A DNA stretch of 32,709 bases. Origin: an uncultured Alphaproteobacteria bacterium (GTDB lineage Bacteria > Pseudomonadota > Alphaproteobacteria > RF32 > CAG-239). Shown here one piece after another: positions 1-7,267 of the stretch (within the stretch, counting starts at the first letter, position 1; every line of letters starts with the position of its first letter). The notes below the pieces were generated by a model, which worked only from the letters and a program-made list of their open reading frames with translations, was not told the DNA's origin and searched no databases. The DNA lies in NCBI GenBank assembly GCA_944393235.1, contig CALXZJ010000015.1, positions 1 through 32,709 on the forward strand, read 5' to 3'. The translations under genes and the position numbers were made by a program.

Positions 1-33
1 CGCGTAAATACATTTATTTTGCAGTTTTGGGAG
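1..33 (+). repeat. Conserved untranslated leader of pilin-like gene (copy 1)
   Basis: The first 33 bases match the leader of the right-end pilin-like gene (32605 down to 32573 on the minus strand) at 31 of 33 positions; the differences are G/A at positions 24 and 29. The block runs from CGCGTAAATACATTT through the Shine-Dalgarno. In the right-end copy a promoter lies just upstream, so the block corresponds closely to the 5' UTR. The promoter of this copy lies outside the window. Confidence 0.8.
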
Positions 34-41
34 TTCTTTTG

Positions 42-845
42 ATGAATTTGTTCAATTTTTTTAACTTTTTCTCTCATACACACAACAAAAAGTTGCAAGT
101 AGATGCGGCTCTATGCACAAGAATTGCGGAGAATGGTGCAGATGCGCAGCCTTGTTTGAGCGACGTGTACAAAAACGGTACACGAGCGAGAAGAAGGCAA
201 GCAGATGTGCCGTTATACGCAATTTCTTCCGGGCGGTCTATGGTTGAAATGTTGGGTGTGCTGGCGATTATCGGGGTTTTATCGGTTGGCGCTATTGCCG
301 GTTACTCTAAGGCGATGATGAAGTATAAGCTTAATAAGCAAGCTGAGCAGCTATCTACTCTTATTAACGCCGGTTTACGTTATGCCGGGCAATGGAAATT
401 TGAAAGCGCTACCGCTACAACACCTTATTTTATTAAACTTGGTGAAATTCCTAATGAAATGATTAAAAATAATGATACAACCTCCATTTATGATGTTTTT
501 AACTCCAAAATATTTTTTCGATATACTTTTTGGGAATCCAACAAACCGTGTACAGCGATATATATTAATTATGATAACACGGTTGATAACCATCAGTTGT
601 TGGACATTTGCCGCAATATGGTCACTGTCGCAAAAGAATTTTATGAAGACATTGCTTATATAACCATTATCAGTCGTGAAGATGAAAATTCACCTTATGA
701 TGGGATAACTTACTATGGCAATAAGTATTACAAAACAACATCAACCAACCGCTTAAAAGATATGACGGTTTCCGATATTGATGCTTTCTGTCGTTATAAC
801 ATCGGAAAAAATCAAGGTAATTTTAAAATTGCCTGGCCGGAATGA
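42..845 (+). CDS. Type IV pilin-like (pseudopilin) protein with extended leader
   Basis: This 267-residue protein has a class III prepilin signal: a Gly-RSMVE processing site with Glu at +5, then a hydrophobic helix (MLGVLAIIGVLSVGAIAGY). It should be cleaved by a prepilin peptidase and inserted in the inner membrane as part of a type IV pilus or type II secretion-like fibre. I chose ATG 42 because GGGAG sits 8 bases upstream; an in-frame TTG at 27 has no ribosome site. The leader before the cleavage site is about 64 residues, against 5 in the right-end paralogue, and holds a palindromic DNA element. The C-terminal part is paralogous but diverged: both have an EMIK segment, CRN(I/M)VT and a late D-I-x-x-F-C-R. 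No assembly genes are nearby, so the machine it belongs to is unknown. Confidence 0.8.
   Translation: MNLFNFFNFFSHTHNKKLQVDAALCTRIAENGADAQPCLSDVYKNGTRARRRQADVPLYAISSGRSMVEMLGVLAIIGVLSVGAIAGYSKAMMKYKLNKQAEQLSTLINAGLRYAGQWKFESATATTPYFIKLGEIPNEMIKNNDTTSIYDVFNSKIFFRYTFWESNKPCTAIYINYDNTVDNHQLLDICRNMVTVAKEFYEDIAYITIISREDENSPYDGITYYGNKYYKTTSTNRLKDMTVSDIDAFCRYNIGKNQGNFKIAWPE
149..198. repeat. Palindromic element inside the pilin-like leader
   Basis: CGTGTAC (164-170) and GTACACG (178-184) form a perfect 7-bp stem around a 7-nt loop. It is flanked by a second complementary pair, GCCTT (149-153) and AAGGC (194-198). The element lies in the in-frame segment absent from the right-end paralogue, so it looks like a palindromic repeat inserted within a coding region. 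Confidence 0.55.
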
Positions 846-891
846 TGTTGTATGCTCTTACAAAATAAAAATATCATGCCTCTATTACAAA

Positions 892-923
892 TTAAAGGGC
901 GCGCTTCACAGCGAACCCTTTAA
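892..923. terminator. Bidirectional terminator-like hairpin between convergent genes
   Basis: TTAAAGGG (892-899) pairs with CCCTTTAA (916-923), and an inner CGCT/AGCG stem closes a TCAC loop. It sits between the 3' ends of the pilin-like gene (plus) and the M16-like gene (minus). The flanking T-runs are weak, so termination is inferred from position and stem strength. Confidence 0.6.
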
Positions 924-949
924 CGACTTCTAAAAATCCATGACTAACT

Positions 950-2125
950 TTATTTCATCAATTCAACAAGATCTTCCTGACTGTAATATGGCTCCTTACC
1001 ATACAATACGCAGGTAAACTGTTGCGAGAATATTTCTTTGGCGATGTCTTGAACATCACGGGCAGAAACTTGCCATGTTGCCGTAATACGATTTGCGACA
1101 TCATACATTTCACCATGCCTCAAAACTTGCCAAGCACCTTCCACAGAGGCGGCTTCCGGATCACCAAATTTGAACAGTTTCTCAGTCATAGCCGCATTAC
1201 GAGACGTCTCCATACGACGTTCTGATGCCTTGCTGTTTTTCAAACGACTGATATTCTGGCAAATAACATCCAAAAGACGATTTGTTTCAGAACTTGCGCT
1301 TTCCACCGCAATTCGTAACGTTCGACAACCATAATATCCGGCAATTTTAACTTCCGTTGTTGCATCAATACCGGCATTTACAAACGACCTGTCAAGCCGG
1401 CCAGAGAGCATCGACATCAAAACATTAGCTTCCGCCACATTTGAAAGTTTTGTTACATCCCAACCTATCAACACGCGGTTAAAAATAGGTTTTTCCGCCT
1501 GAAGAACGGCATACCCGCCCGTATATTCAGGAAGTCCGGCTTTTTGTGCAATTCCGACCGGGATGTCACCAAAAAATTTACCGATTAGAGAAAGGATCTC
1601 GCTTTCTTTGGCTCTTCCGCTGAAACTTACCACCAGATTCTTGCCGGTGTAATAAGTATCATGCAGATTTTGCAAATCCTCAATCGAAATACTTAGAAGC
1701 GACTGGATGTACGCTTCCGTATCCCAAATCTGATGCCCGTTGAATGCCGTATGCTTATACAACAATTTCAACTGGCGGCGCGGCAGAACATTTCTGTCAC
1801 GCGTGTGGCGAATAATATCATCCACCGCTTCCTTCAAGAGTTGTTCTGAAAGAACAGGCTTTTTTATCAAGACCGCCAATTCAGCAATCTTTTCAAAAGC
1901 TCCTTCCTTTGTCGCAGCACCGGTCAAATATGAAGTTATTGTACCGCCATACACGGTCTGTACATCCGGTTTTTGCAGCATCAAAACTTTTTCATAAACC
2001 GAGGCGATCCCCAGTTTGGGTTCGTTAATATGCCCAACTTTAACCGTTGCAGCAACTGTAATGCCATTAGATTCTCTGTTGTCAATAACGGCGACAACGC
2101 CGTTTGCCATAGTTTTTGTTTTCAT
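950..2125 (-). CDS. M16 (insulinase/processing-peptidase) fold protein, probably inactive
   Basis: The 391-residue protein has the layout of a single M16B-type subunit: an N-terminal beta-rich half (NGVVAVIDN, then VAATVKVGH) and a second half with a conserved middle strand. In active members the first helix carries the zinc-binding HxxEH after a Gly-Ile/Leu-Ala. Here the aligned segment is GIASVYEKVLML (residues 39-50), so both His are replaced (Ser42, Lys46) and only Glu45 remains. It is therefore probably a non-catalytic subunit or binding protein. M16B enzymes often work as an active/inactive pair, but no active partner is in this window. I see no signal peptide and no clear Shine-Dalgarno; ATG 2125 is the best start, with Met6 as an alternative. 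It is divergent from the nitroreductase gene. Confidence 0.75.
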   Translation of the reverse strand: MKTKTMANGVVAVIDNRESNGITVAATVKVGHINEPKLGIASVYEKVLMLQKPDVQTVYGGTITSYLTGAATKEGAFEKIAELAVLIKKPVLSEQLLKEAVDDIIRHTRDRNVLPRRQLKLLYKHTAFNGHQIWDTEAYIQSLLSISIEDLQNLHDTYYTGKNLVVSFSGRAKESEILSLIGKFFGDIPVGIAQKAGLPEYTGGYAVLQAEKPIFNRVLIGWDVTKLSNVAEANVLMSMLSGRLDRSFVNAGIDATTEVKIAGYYGCRTLRIAVESASSETNRLLDVICQNISRLKNSKASERRMETSRNAAMTEKLFKFGDPEAASVEGAWQVLRHGEMYDVANRITATWQVSARDVQDIAKEIFSQQFTCVLYGKEPYYSQEDLVELMK

Positions 2126-2224
2126 AAATAATTAATTAAAAATTAGACAATGTAATTTGTAAACAAGCATACGCTACACCTTTCTAAATATTTTGTCAAT
2201 AAAATTCTTTACGCTTTTTTAAAA

Positions 2225-2264
2225 AAGCCCAAAAAATTTAATATTTTTTGACAAATTTGGGCTT
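2225..2264. promoter_or_regulatory. Inverted repeat overlapping the nitroreductase promoter (candidate operator)
   Basis: AAGCCCAAA (2225-2233) and TTTGGGCTT (2256-2264) form a perfect 9-bp inverted repeat with a 22-bp spacer. The right arm lies inside the -35/-10 spacer of the promoter at 2248-2275, a classical repressor position. No regulator gene is adjacent, and a structured or terminator role cannot be excluded. Confidence 0.45.
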
Positions 2265-2275
2265 AAAATTATCAT
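2248..2275 (+). promoter_or_regulatory. Sigma70-type promoter of nitroreductase gene
   Basis: TTGACA (2248-2253), 16-bp spacer, TATCAT (2270-2275). A start near 2282 would give a leader of about 55 nt to ATG 2338. Confidence 0.55.
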
Positions 2276-2337
2276 AGTTGTTTTTTATTGAAATTTAAAA
2301 AACATGGCTTATCTTGATGTTACACATGGGGGAAAAT

Positions 2338-2937
2338 ATGGAAAAAGATTTTTTTAATTCGATCTTAAACCGACGTTCAATCTACAAACTGAACAAACAA
2401 ATTCCTATCAAAGATTCTGAATTAATTAAAAATTTGGAACAAATCATCAAAAATGTCCCCAGTGCTTTTAATTCCCAATCTGCCCGAGTCGTTTTGCTTT
2501 TAGGCGATAATCATCACAAACTTTGGAACATAACCAAAGAATGCTTAAAAAAGATTGTTCCTGCCGACAAATTCCCCGCAACCGAAAATAAAATCGCCTC
2601 TTTTGCGGCAGCTTACGGAACAATACTTTATTTTGAAGAAGAACAAACCATTCAAAAACTACAGCAAGATTTTCCGTTATATAAAGAAAATTTTCCAGTT
2701 TGGTCACAACAAGCAAACGGCATGTTACAATTTGCTGTTTGGACAATGTTTGCCGAACAAAACATCGGCGCAAATCTACAGCATTATAACCCGCTCATAG
2801 ACGAAGAAGTTAAAAAAACATGGAAATTACCACAAAGCTGGAAGCTGATTGCGCAAATGCCATTTGGCGGTATTGCGGCACAAGCTGAAAATAAAACATT
2901 CCTACCCATTGAGGAACGCTTTTGCATTTTTTATTAA
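2338..2937 (+). CDS. Nitroreductase family protein
   Basis: The 199-residue protein starts with the family signature F-x-x-I-L-N-R-R-S-I-Y (near residues 5-15) and continues with NVPSAFNSQSARVVLL, the usual segment contacting FMN phosphate and substrate. The length and the helical middle part with SQQANGMLQFAVW fit the Frm2/YdgI-like branch, which are FMN-dependent NAD(P)H oxidoreductases of the cytoplasm. The substrate cannot be told from sequence. ATG 2338 was chosen because GGGGGA precedes it by 4-5 bases; in-frame starts at 2314 and 2326 lack such a site. It is monocistronic, with its own promoter and a shared terminator downstream. Confidence 0.85.
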   Translation: MEKDFFNSILNRRSIYKLNKQIPIKDSELIKNLEQIIKNVPSAFNSQSARVVLLLGDNHHKLWNITKECLKKIVPADKFPATENKIASFAAAYGTILYFEEEQTIQKLQQDFPLYKENFPVWSQQANGMLQFAVWTMFAEQNIGANLQHYNPLIDEEVKKTWKLPQSWKLIAQMPFGGIAAQAENKTFLPIEERFCIFY

Positions 2938-2978
2938 AAAAACAGAGCAGTATTATCATATACTAAGCCCTGTTTTTT
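2937..2978. terminator. Bidirectional intrinsic terminator
   Basis: AAAAAACAG (2937-2945) pairs with CTGTTTTTT (2970-2978), and further GC and AGTAT/ATACT pairing extends the stem. There are T-runs on both strands. It separates the convergent nitroreductase and histidine phosphatase genes. Confidence 0.85.
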
Positions 2979-2982
2979 AATT

Positions 2983-3552
2983 TCATACAATTTTCCAATA
3001 ACCGTCACGCCATAAAACCTCAATGACTTTCGCATTAGGAATGCTTCTATCCACACCGCTGAGTTCCATAAGCAACAAACGAAGAACCCCGCTATGGGAA
3101 GATATAGCGACATGATTTTGCGGCATTTCAACCAGCTTATTCATTGCCTGTTGTATTCTGGCGCAAATCTGAGCTTTAGATTCACCCCCCGGGAAACCCA
3201 AGTTTTTATCCGCAGACGGCAACGACCAGTTGTTTATAATTTCCGGCCATTTTTGACACACAACTTCGGCGTGCAGCCCTTCCGCAACACCAAAATTGCC
3301 TTCTATAAACCCTGGTTCAATTTTCATCGGCACATTCAAACTTTGAGAAACAATTTCTGCTGTTTCTACAGCCCGTTTTAAAGGACTGCTGTAAACGATT
3401 TCAACTTGTTTTTCCTTCAAAGCAGCGGCCAAAATGCGTGCCTGTTCACAACCGGCAATATTCAGACCTATATCAATGCTCTGCCCTTGCTGCAAACGCA
3501 AACGATTATATTCTGTTTCGCCATGACGAAATAAATAAAAATTTTTTTCCAT
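2983..3552 (-). CDS. Histidine phosphatase (phosphoglycerate mutase-like) family protein
   Basis: The 189-residue protein has the catalytic RHGET at residues 9-13 (phospho-acceptor His10), the SSPLKRAVETA segment with Arg60, acidic Glu84 in the EGNFG segment, and the second catalytic His at SSHSG (His153). These define branch 1 of the histidine phosphatase superfamily, which includes cobalamin-pathway phosphatases (CobC-like), broad phosphatases and mutases. The substrate is open. ATG 3552 follows GGA by 3 bases; an in-frame ATG at 3576 would add 8 residues and has no ribosome site, so the start is uncertain. Confidence 0.88.
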   Translation of the reverse strand: MEKNFYLFRHGETEYNRLRLQQGQSIDIGLNIAGCEQARILAAALKEKQVEIVYSSPLKRAVETAEIVSQSLNVPMKIEPGFIEGNFGVAEGLHAEVVCQKWPEIINNWSLPSADKNLGFPGGESKAQICARIQQAMNKLVEMPQNHVAISSHSGVLRLLLMELSGVDRSIPNAKVIEVLWRDGYWKIV

Positions 3553-3690
3553 ATGTCCATAATTATTGATTAACATAAAAATAAATTAAACAACCGCATT
3601 GTACCTAATTTTGTTTTAAATTCAATAAAATAAAACTTGAAAATCGTATATACATAAATTAAACCAAAACCAGACAACAAAGGACATAAA

Positions 3691-4260
3691 ATGCAGCAGA
3701 CAAATATTTTTTATCGCCTTTTCTGGTTATTTAAAGCCAATATCATCATCAGTTGTTTGGCCGTTGGCGGCGGCTATATGATTATTCCGTTAATAAAAAA
3801 ACAATTTATTGATAAGAAACAGGCATTTTCTTTTGACGATTTAATGGAAATGTCTGCTGTGGCCCAATCAGCCCCGGGTGCCATCGCTATCAATCTGGCA
3901 GCTTTAACCGGCCACAAAATTGCCGGCATACCGGGTGCTGTTATCAGTTGTATTGCTGCCATATTGCCGCCGCTTTTAATTATATCGGCAATTGCTTCCT
4001 GCTACGAACAATTTATCCAAAACCACTATCTAAATGCCGCATTTAAGGGCATGTTGGCCGCTATTGCCGCCATTATTATTGATGTTGTATATGATATGGT
4101 TAGTAACATCGCCCAAAACAAAGACAGGCTCGGTTTAATAATGGCCGCCTTTATTTTTGCGGCAGCATTCATATTCAACATCAACGCCATTTTACTAATC
4201 ATAATATCTTTATTTTTCTACACGATTGTTTTTCATTTTATCAAAAAGGATAAGCCGTAA
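3691..4260 (+). CDS. Chromate transporter (CHR) family, short subunit 1
   Basis: This 189-residue membrane protein matches one half of ChrA: an early glycine-rich SCLAVGGGYMIIPLI, then AQSAPGAIAINLAALTGHK, and several hydrophobic segments (about residues 15-35, 75-105, 115-135, 145-180). Short CHR proteins occur as adjacent pairs that together form the transporter. The second gene starts immediately after this stop codon, which supports a paired system. A clear AAAGGAC precedes ATG 3691. Chromate export is the family's described activity, but many members have no proven substrate. Confidence 0.85.
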   Translation: MQQTNIFYRLFWLFKANIIISCLAVGGGYMIIPLIKKQFIDKKQAFSFDDLMEMSAVAQSAPGAIAINLAALTGHKIAGIPGAVISCIAAILPPLLIISAIASCYEQFIQNHYLNAAFKGMLAAIAAIIIDVVYDMVSNIAQNKDRLGLIMAAFIFAAAFIFNINAILLIIISLFFYTIVFHFIKKDKP

Positions 4261-4821
4261 ATGACTGATATTTTGCTTAGCTTAGCCATAAACTTTTTCA
4301 AAATAGGCACATTCAGTATCGGCGGCGGATACGCTATCATAACTTTAATTGAAGATTTGCTTGTTAACCAGTACCATTGGCTGACACTTAAAGAATACAC
4401 CGACATTATTACGATTTCACAATTAACCCCCGGACCACTGGCTATTAATTCTTCAAGCTTTGTCGGCTTAAAAATAGGCGGATTTATTGGAGCCGTCATT
4501 GCCACAATCAGCTGCACGATTTCCGGCTTTATCATATCACTTGGCGGCTATATATTTTTCTGCTGCCATCGCAGCAACGCGGTAATTATGTCTGTCTTAC
4601 ATGGACTAAAATCCGTAGCTACCGGTCTTATCGGTTCAGCCGGTGCCGGAATTTTGTTATTATCCATAACCGGCCATAACGAACTTTCAACTGATTCATC
4701 AAAATTTGATATTTGGGCATTGTCAATTGCTGCCGTCTCTTTATTTTTACTTCGTCAGTATAAAATAAATTCTGTTTGGCTGTTGGCCTTAAGCGCCACC
4801 ATCGGCATTTTGATTTACTAA
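4261..4821 (+). CDS. Chromate transporter (CHR) family, short subunit 2
   Basis: This 186-residue membrane protein is the second half of the CHR pair, beginning directly after the stop of the first. It shows FKIGTFSIGGGYAIITLI and ITISQLTPGPLAINSSSF, the same two motifs as its neighbour with Thr-Pro-Gly-Pro in place of Ala-Pro-Gly-Ala. The ribosome site AAAAAGGA lies in the end of the first gene, so translation is probably coupled. Function as for subunit 1: inner-membrane anion transport, substrate unproven. Confidence 0.85.
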   Translation: MTDILLSLAINFFKIGTFSIGGGYAIITLIEDLLVNQYHWLTLKEYTDIITISQLTPGPLAINSSSFVGLKIGGFIGAVIATISCTISGFIISLGGYIFFCCHRSNAVIMSVLHGLKSVATGLIGSAGAGILLLSITGHNELSTDSSKFDIWALSIAAVSLFLLRQYKINSVWLLALSATIGILIY

Positions 4822-4827
4822 AAATTT

Positions 4828-4853
4828 GGGGACAAATTAGGGACAGATTCCCC
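4828..4853 (+). repeat. Tandem GGGACARATT units bounded by GGGG/CCCC
   Basis: Just after the second CHR stop codon there are two near-identical units, GGGACAAATTA and GGGACAGATTC. The whole is bounded by GGGGA at the left and TCCCC at the right, so it can also fold. It is not explained by the genes or by the adjacent tRNA terminator and may be a remnant of a dispersed repeat. Confidence 0.4.
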
Positions 4854-4865
4854 TTTCGCCCAAAA

Positions 4866-4897
4866 ACAAAGGCTTCCGGCAAATCGCCGAAAGCCTT
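4866..4897 (-). terminator. Terminator of tRNA-Leu
   Basis: On the minus strand a GC-rich stem (AAGGCTT with GCCGGAAGCCTT, 4869-4897) is followed by TGTTTTTG. It lies 12 bases downstream of the tRNA 3' end. Confidence 0.8.
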
Positions 4898-4908
4898 GAT
4901 TTTCCTAA

Positions 4909-4995
4909 TGGTGCGCTAGGCCGGAATCGAACCGGCACGGAGTTGCCTCCAACAGATTTTAAGTCTGCAGCGTCTACCTGTTCCGCCACAAGCGC
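4909..4995 (-). tRNA. tRNA-Leu(UAA)
   Basis: The 87-nt gene folds as a class II tRNA. Acceptor strands are GCGCTTG and CTAGCGC with encoded CCA; D stem GCG/CGC; anticodon loop CTTAAAA on a GCAGA/TCTGT stem; long variable arm GGAG-GCAA-CTCC; T arm GCCGG-TTCGATT-CCGGC. The anticodon TAA is at 4959-4961. The acceptor stem has a U-U apposition at pair 6-67. Confidence 0.96.
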
Positions 4996-5111
4996 ATACT
5001 TCTTACAAAGTAAGTTTATAACCATATAATTTTATAAATGCAACATAAAACTTGTATTTTTTATAAAATTATGTTGTTCTTATTCTCGGATATTATCCAT
5101 ATATATTAACT

Positions 5112-5141
5112 AAATGCGACGGAAACAGCGTTTCGGCATTT
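5112..5141 (+). promoter_or_regulatory. Hairpin in the psd leader (possible attenuator)
   Basis: AAATGC (5112-5117) pairs with GCATTT (5136-5141), with inner AAAC/GTTT pairing around AGC. It is followed directly by TTATT and lies about 18 nt upstream of the psd start. The only upstream neighbour is transcribed the other way, so it is not the terminator of a preceding plus-strand gene. Confidence 0.35.
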
Positions 5142-5159
5142 TTATTGAAAGGTGTTTTT

Positions 5160-5867
5160 ATGCAAAATATTAATCTTTCTTTTCAAAAATATTTATTTCC
5201 TAACATTAACAATGACGGGTGGCGCTTTATCAGTATTTTTGCTGCAGCAACAGCAGTGCTGGCAATTATCTGGCTGCCTTTGGGATTAATCGGACTTGTT
5301 CTAACTGTATGGTGCTACTATTTTTTCCGCGATCCAGACCGTATCACACCGCAAATTAAAAACGTTGTTGTTGCCCCGGCAGACGGCATTGTTCAAATGA
5401 TTACCCGCGTTACCGGCCCGGAAGAATTAGGGTTAAACAACAAAACATTCAACCGTATCAGCATTTTCATGAGTGTCTTTAATGTTCATGTCAATCGCGC
5501 ACCGGCATCAGGAAAAATCATCAGAAAAGCTTATATTAAGGGCAAATTTTTTAACGCCACGCTTGATAAAGCCAGCAAAGACAATGAACGCCAATTGCTT
5601 GCCATGCGGACCGAATGCGGTAAAGAAATTGCTTTCGTACAAATTGCCGGTTTAATCGCTCGCCGTATAATTTGCTACGCCAAAGACGGGCAACAATATC
5701 AAGCTGGAGAACGATTCGGTCATATTCGTTTTGGTTCGCGCTTAGACGTTTATTTACCGACTGATATAGAACCCCAAGTCTGTGTCGGACAAACAATGAT
5801 CGCCGGCGAAACTATTCTAGCCAACTTAAAATCAGAAGCACCACGAGTTGAAGGAGCTGTCAAATGA
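5160..5867 (+). CDS. psd: Phosphatidylserine decarboxylase proenzyme
   Basis: The 235-residue protein is the short alphaproteobacterial/archaeal-type PSD, converting phosphatidylserine to phosphatidylethanolamine at the inner membrane. Visible features are two hydrophobic segments (residues 22-55), FFRDPDR, the APADG motif (73-77), SVFNVHVNR (105-113), and the self-cleavage site FGS at 191-193, whose Ser193 becomes the pyruvoyl group of the alpha chain. ATG 5160 was chosen because AAAGGTG precedes it; a TTG 15 bases upstream is in frame but has no ribosome site. The stop overlaps the pssA start (ATGA), so the enzyme that makes PS and the one that consumes it are translationally coupled. Confidence 0.95.
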   Translation: MQNINLSFQKYLFPNINNDGWRFISIFAAATAVLAIIWLPLGLIGLVLTVWCYYFFRDPDRITPQIKNVVVAPADGIVQMITRVTGPEELGLNNKTFNRISIFMSVFNVHVNRAPASGKIIRKAYIKGKFFNATLDKASKDNERQLLAMRTECGKEIAFVQIAGLIARRIICYAKDGQQYQAGERFGHIRFGSRLDVYLPTDIEPQVCVGQTMIAGETILANLKSEAPRVEGAVK

Positions 5868-6667
5868 AAAAACTCCAAAAAATAAACGATTTAAACAACC
5901 GGATTTTAATATCAAAACAAAAGCTTAAAGAAGTTCCTTTCCGAAAGTTAGTACCAAACATGCTAACCATGATGGCGCTCTGCTCGGGCGTCACATCCAT
6001 CCGTTATGCTATTTTAGACGATTGGGTTAAAGCTGTTCTTTGTATCTTTTTAGCAGCCGTTTTTGATGGCTTAGACGGACGCGTTGCCAGATTTTTAAAA
6101 GCCTCATCAAAATTCGGCGCCGAATTAGATTCTTTATCAGATTTTGTTAGTTTTGGCATAGCTCCGGCTATTTTAATATATCAATGGACACTCTTTGATT
6201 TACCAAAATTCGGCTGGTTTTTTTGTTTATTATTTGCTATGGGCATGGCAATGCGTTTAGCACGTTTTAATACTATGTTAGAAGACGAAGACCAACCCGA
6301 ATACTGGTCGCATTATTTTGTCGGCGTCCCGGCACCGGCTGCTGCCGCACTTGCCATGATGCCCATTCTTATCAGTTTTGGCATTCCGCAAACCGAAGAA
6401 TTTCTGCGTTCTGATGCCTTTTGCAGTATCTCTATGTTTATTGTTGCTTTTTTAATGGTTAGCCGTATACCAACCATTTCCTTAAAAAAGCTTAAAGTAC
6501 AAACATATATGTTGCTGCCTTTGATGTTATTTGTCGTTTTATTCGTTCACTTCATGTTAACACAACCATGGTTAACCTTAGGTTTTATGACCGGGCTTTA
6601 TGCTTTATCCATACCATTGGGAATTATAAAATTCTTGTACGACAAAAAAAATTATGAAAAAAAATAA
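5864..6667 (+). CDS. pssA: CDP-diacylglycerol-serine O-phosphatidyltransferase
   Basis: The 267-residue multi-pass inner-membrane protein carries the CDP-alcohol phosphatidyltransferase signature D-x2-D-G-x2-A-R-x8-G-x3-D-x3-D at residues 68-93, with Asp68, Asp71, Asp89 and Asp93 all present. It makes phosphatidylserine from CDP-diacylglycerol and serine. Its position directly after psd, with a 4-base overlap, is the usual alphaproteobacterial order and supports PS synthase over PG-phosphate synthase. It is followed by a strong bidirectional terminator. Confidence 0.95.
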   Translation: MKKLQKINDLNNRILISKQKLKEVPFRKLVPNMLTMMALCSGVTSIRYAILDDWVKAVLCIFLAAVFDGLDGRVARFLKASSKFGAELDSLSDFVSFGIAPAILIYQWTLFDLPKFGWFFCLLFAMGMAMRLARFNTMLEDEDQPEYWSHYFVGVPAPAAAALAMMPILISFGIPQTEEFLRSDAFCSISMFIVAFLMVSRIPTISLKKLKVQTYMLLPLMLFVVLFVHFMLTQPWLTLGFMTGLYALSIPLGIIKFLYDKKNYEKK

Positions 6668-6692
6668 AAAAGGCGGATAAACCGCCTTTTTT
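6666..6692. terminator. Bidirectional terminator shared by pssA and the serS-lipoprotein run
   Basis: AAAAAAGGCGG (6666-6676) and CCGCCTTTTTT (6682-6692) form a perfect 11-bp stem with a 5-nt loop and T-runs on both strands. Confidence 0.95.
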
Positions 6693-6696
6693 ATTT

Positions 6697-6852
6697 TTAC
6701 CATGGAATGCCTTTAACACATCTATCGGGATTTTTATCGCAATACGTACTATCTCTTCCCATTTCATGTAATTTGTTTCGGTCTTCCGGAAAATCACCGG
6801 CAACAACGCATCCGCCAATAAATAACAAAACAAAAAAGACCCATATTTTCAT
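6697..6852 (-). CDS. Small predicted lipoprotein (51 aa)
   Basis: Reading the minus strand from ATG 6852 gives a 51-residue protein: a hydrophobic signal (MKIWVFFVLLFIGGC) with lipobox I-G-G-Cys15, then a short charged tail ending CDKNPDRCVKGIPW with two further cysteines (39 and 44). AAGGATGAG precedes the start at good spacing. It begins 10 bases after the membrane protein stop and ends just before the shared terminator, so it is the last gene of that run. The mature protein, about 37 residues, would be lipid-anchored in the envelope. Function unknown. A different frame over the same DNA gives a longer reading that runs into the terminator and pssA and is less credible. Confidence 0.7.
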   Translation of the reverse strand: MKIWVFFVLLFIGGCVVAGDFPEDRNKLHEMGRDSTYCDKNPDRCVKGIPW

Positions 6853-6862
6853 AACTCATCCT

Positions 6863-7231
6863 TTACAATACAAACCTTAAACCACAATATATAACTAAAA
6901 GCGTCACAAGCCTGGCTATATGGCGCATCCATACACTTTTACTATATTCGGCAGAACTCCGCCATATACCAAACAAAACCATAATAGAATAAAGCACCAA
7001 AGCCAACAGACACACAAAATAACCTATTGTTAAAAACAGTATCATATTGTCCATGTTTAACGGCGAAAAATAGTGAGAATAATAATAACTTATGGTAACA
7101 CCATTTAATTTTTGAAGCAAAAAAGATTTAAAAATTTTTGTAACAATAGAACAGAAAAAAATTCCAACAATGCAAAATTTCCAAAAAGTTTCTTTTAAAG
7201 AAAATTTACCATACACTAACTTGCCAAACAT
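6863..7231 (-). CDS. Small membrane protein, unknown function
   Basis: The 122-residue protein has three hydrophobic segments (about residues 15-38, 60-88 and 103-122) with short hydrophilic links and an early GKFSLKETFWKF segment. I do not recognise a characterised family. AAAGGAGA precedes ATG 7231 at ideal spacing. It lies 36 bases downstream of the M49-like gene and 10 bases upstream of the lipoprotein, all on the same strand, so it is probably co-transcribed with them. Confidence 0.75.
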   Translation of the reverse strand: MFGKLVYGKFSLKETFWKFCIVGIFFCSIVTKIFKSFLLQKLNGVTISYYYSHYFSPLNMDNMILFLTIGYFVCLLALVLYSIMVLFGIWRSSAEYSKSVWMRHIARLVTLLVIYCGLRFVL

Positions 7232-7267
7232 TTTTTCTCCTTTCCGTCCTTTATAAAACTTTTTATT

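Noticed and set aside
2213..2228. GCTTTTTTAAAAAAGC perfect palindrome
   Set aside because: It is a low-complexity A/T palindrome in an AT-rich gap with no T-run placed for termination. The neighbouring AAGCCCAAA/TTTGGGCTT repeat is more specific.
6624..6833. A 69-codon minus-strand frame starting MFCYLLAD
   Set aside because: It crosses the terminator and the end of pssA and has no ribosome site. The overlapping 51-residue lipoprotein frame has a proper site and a lipobox.
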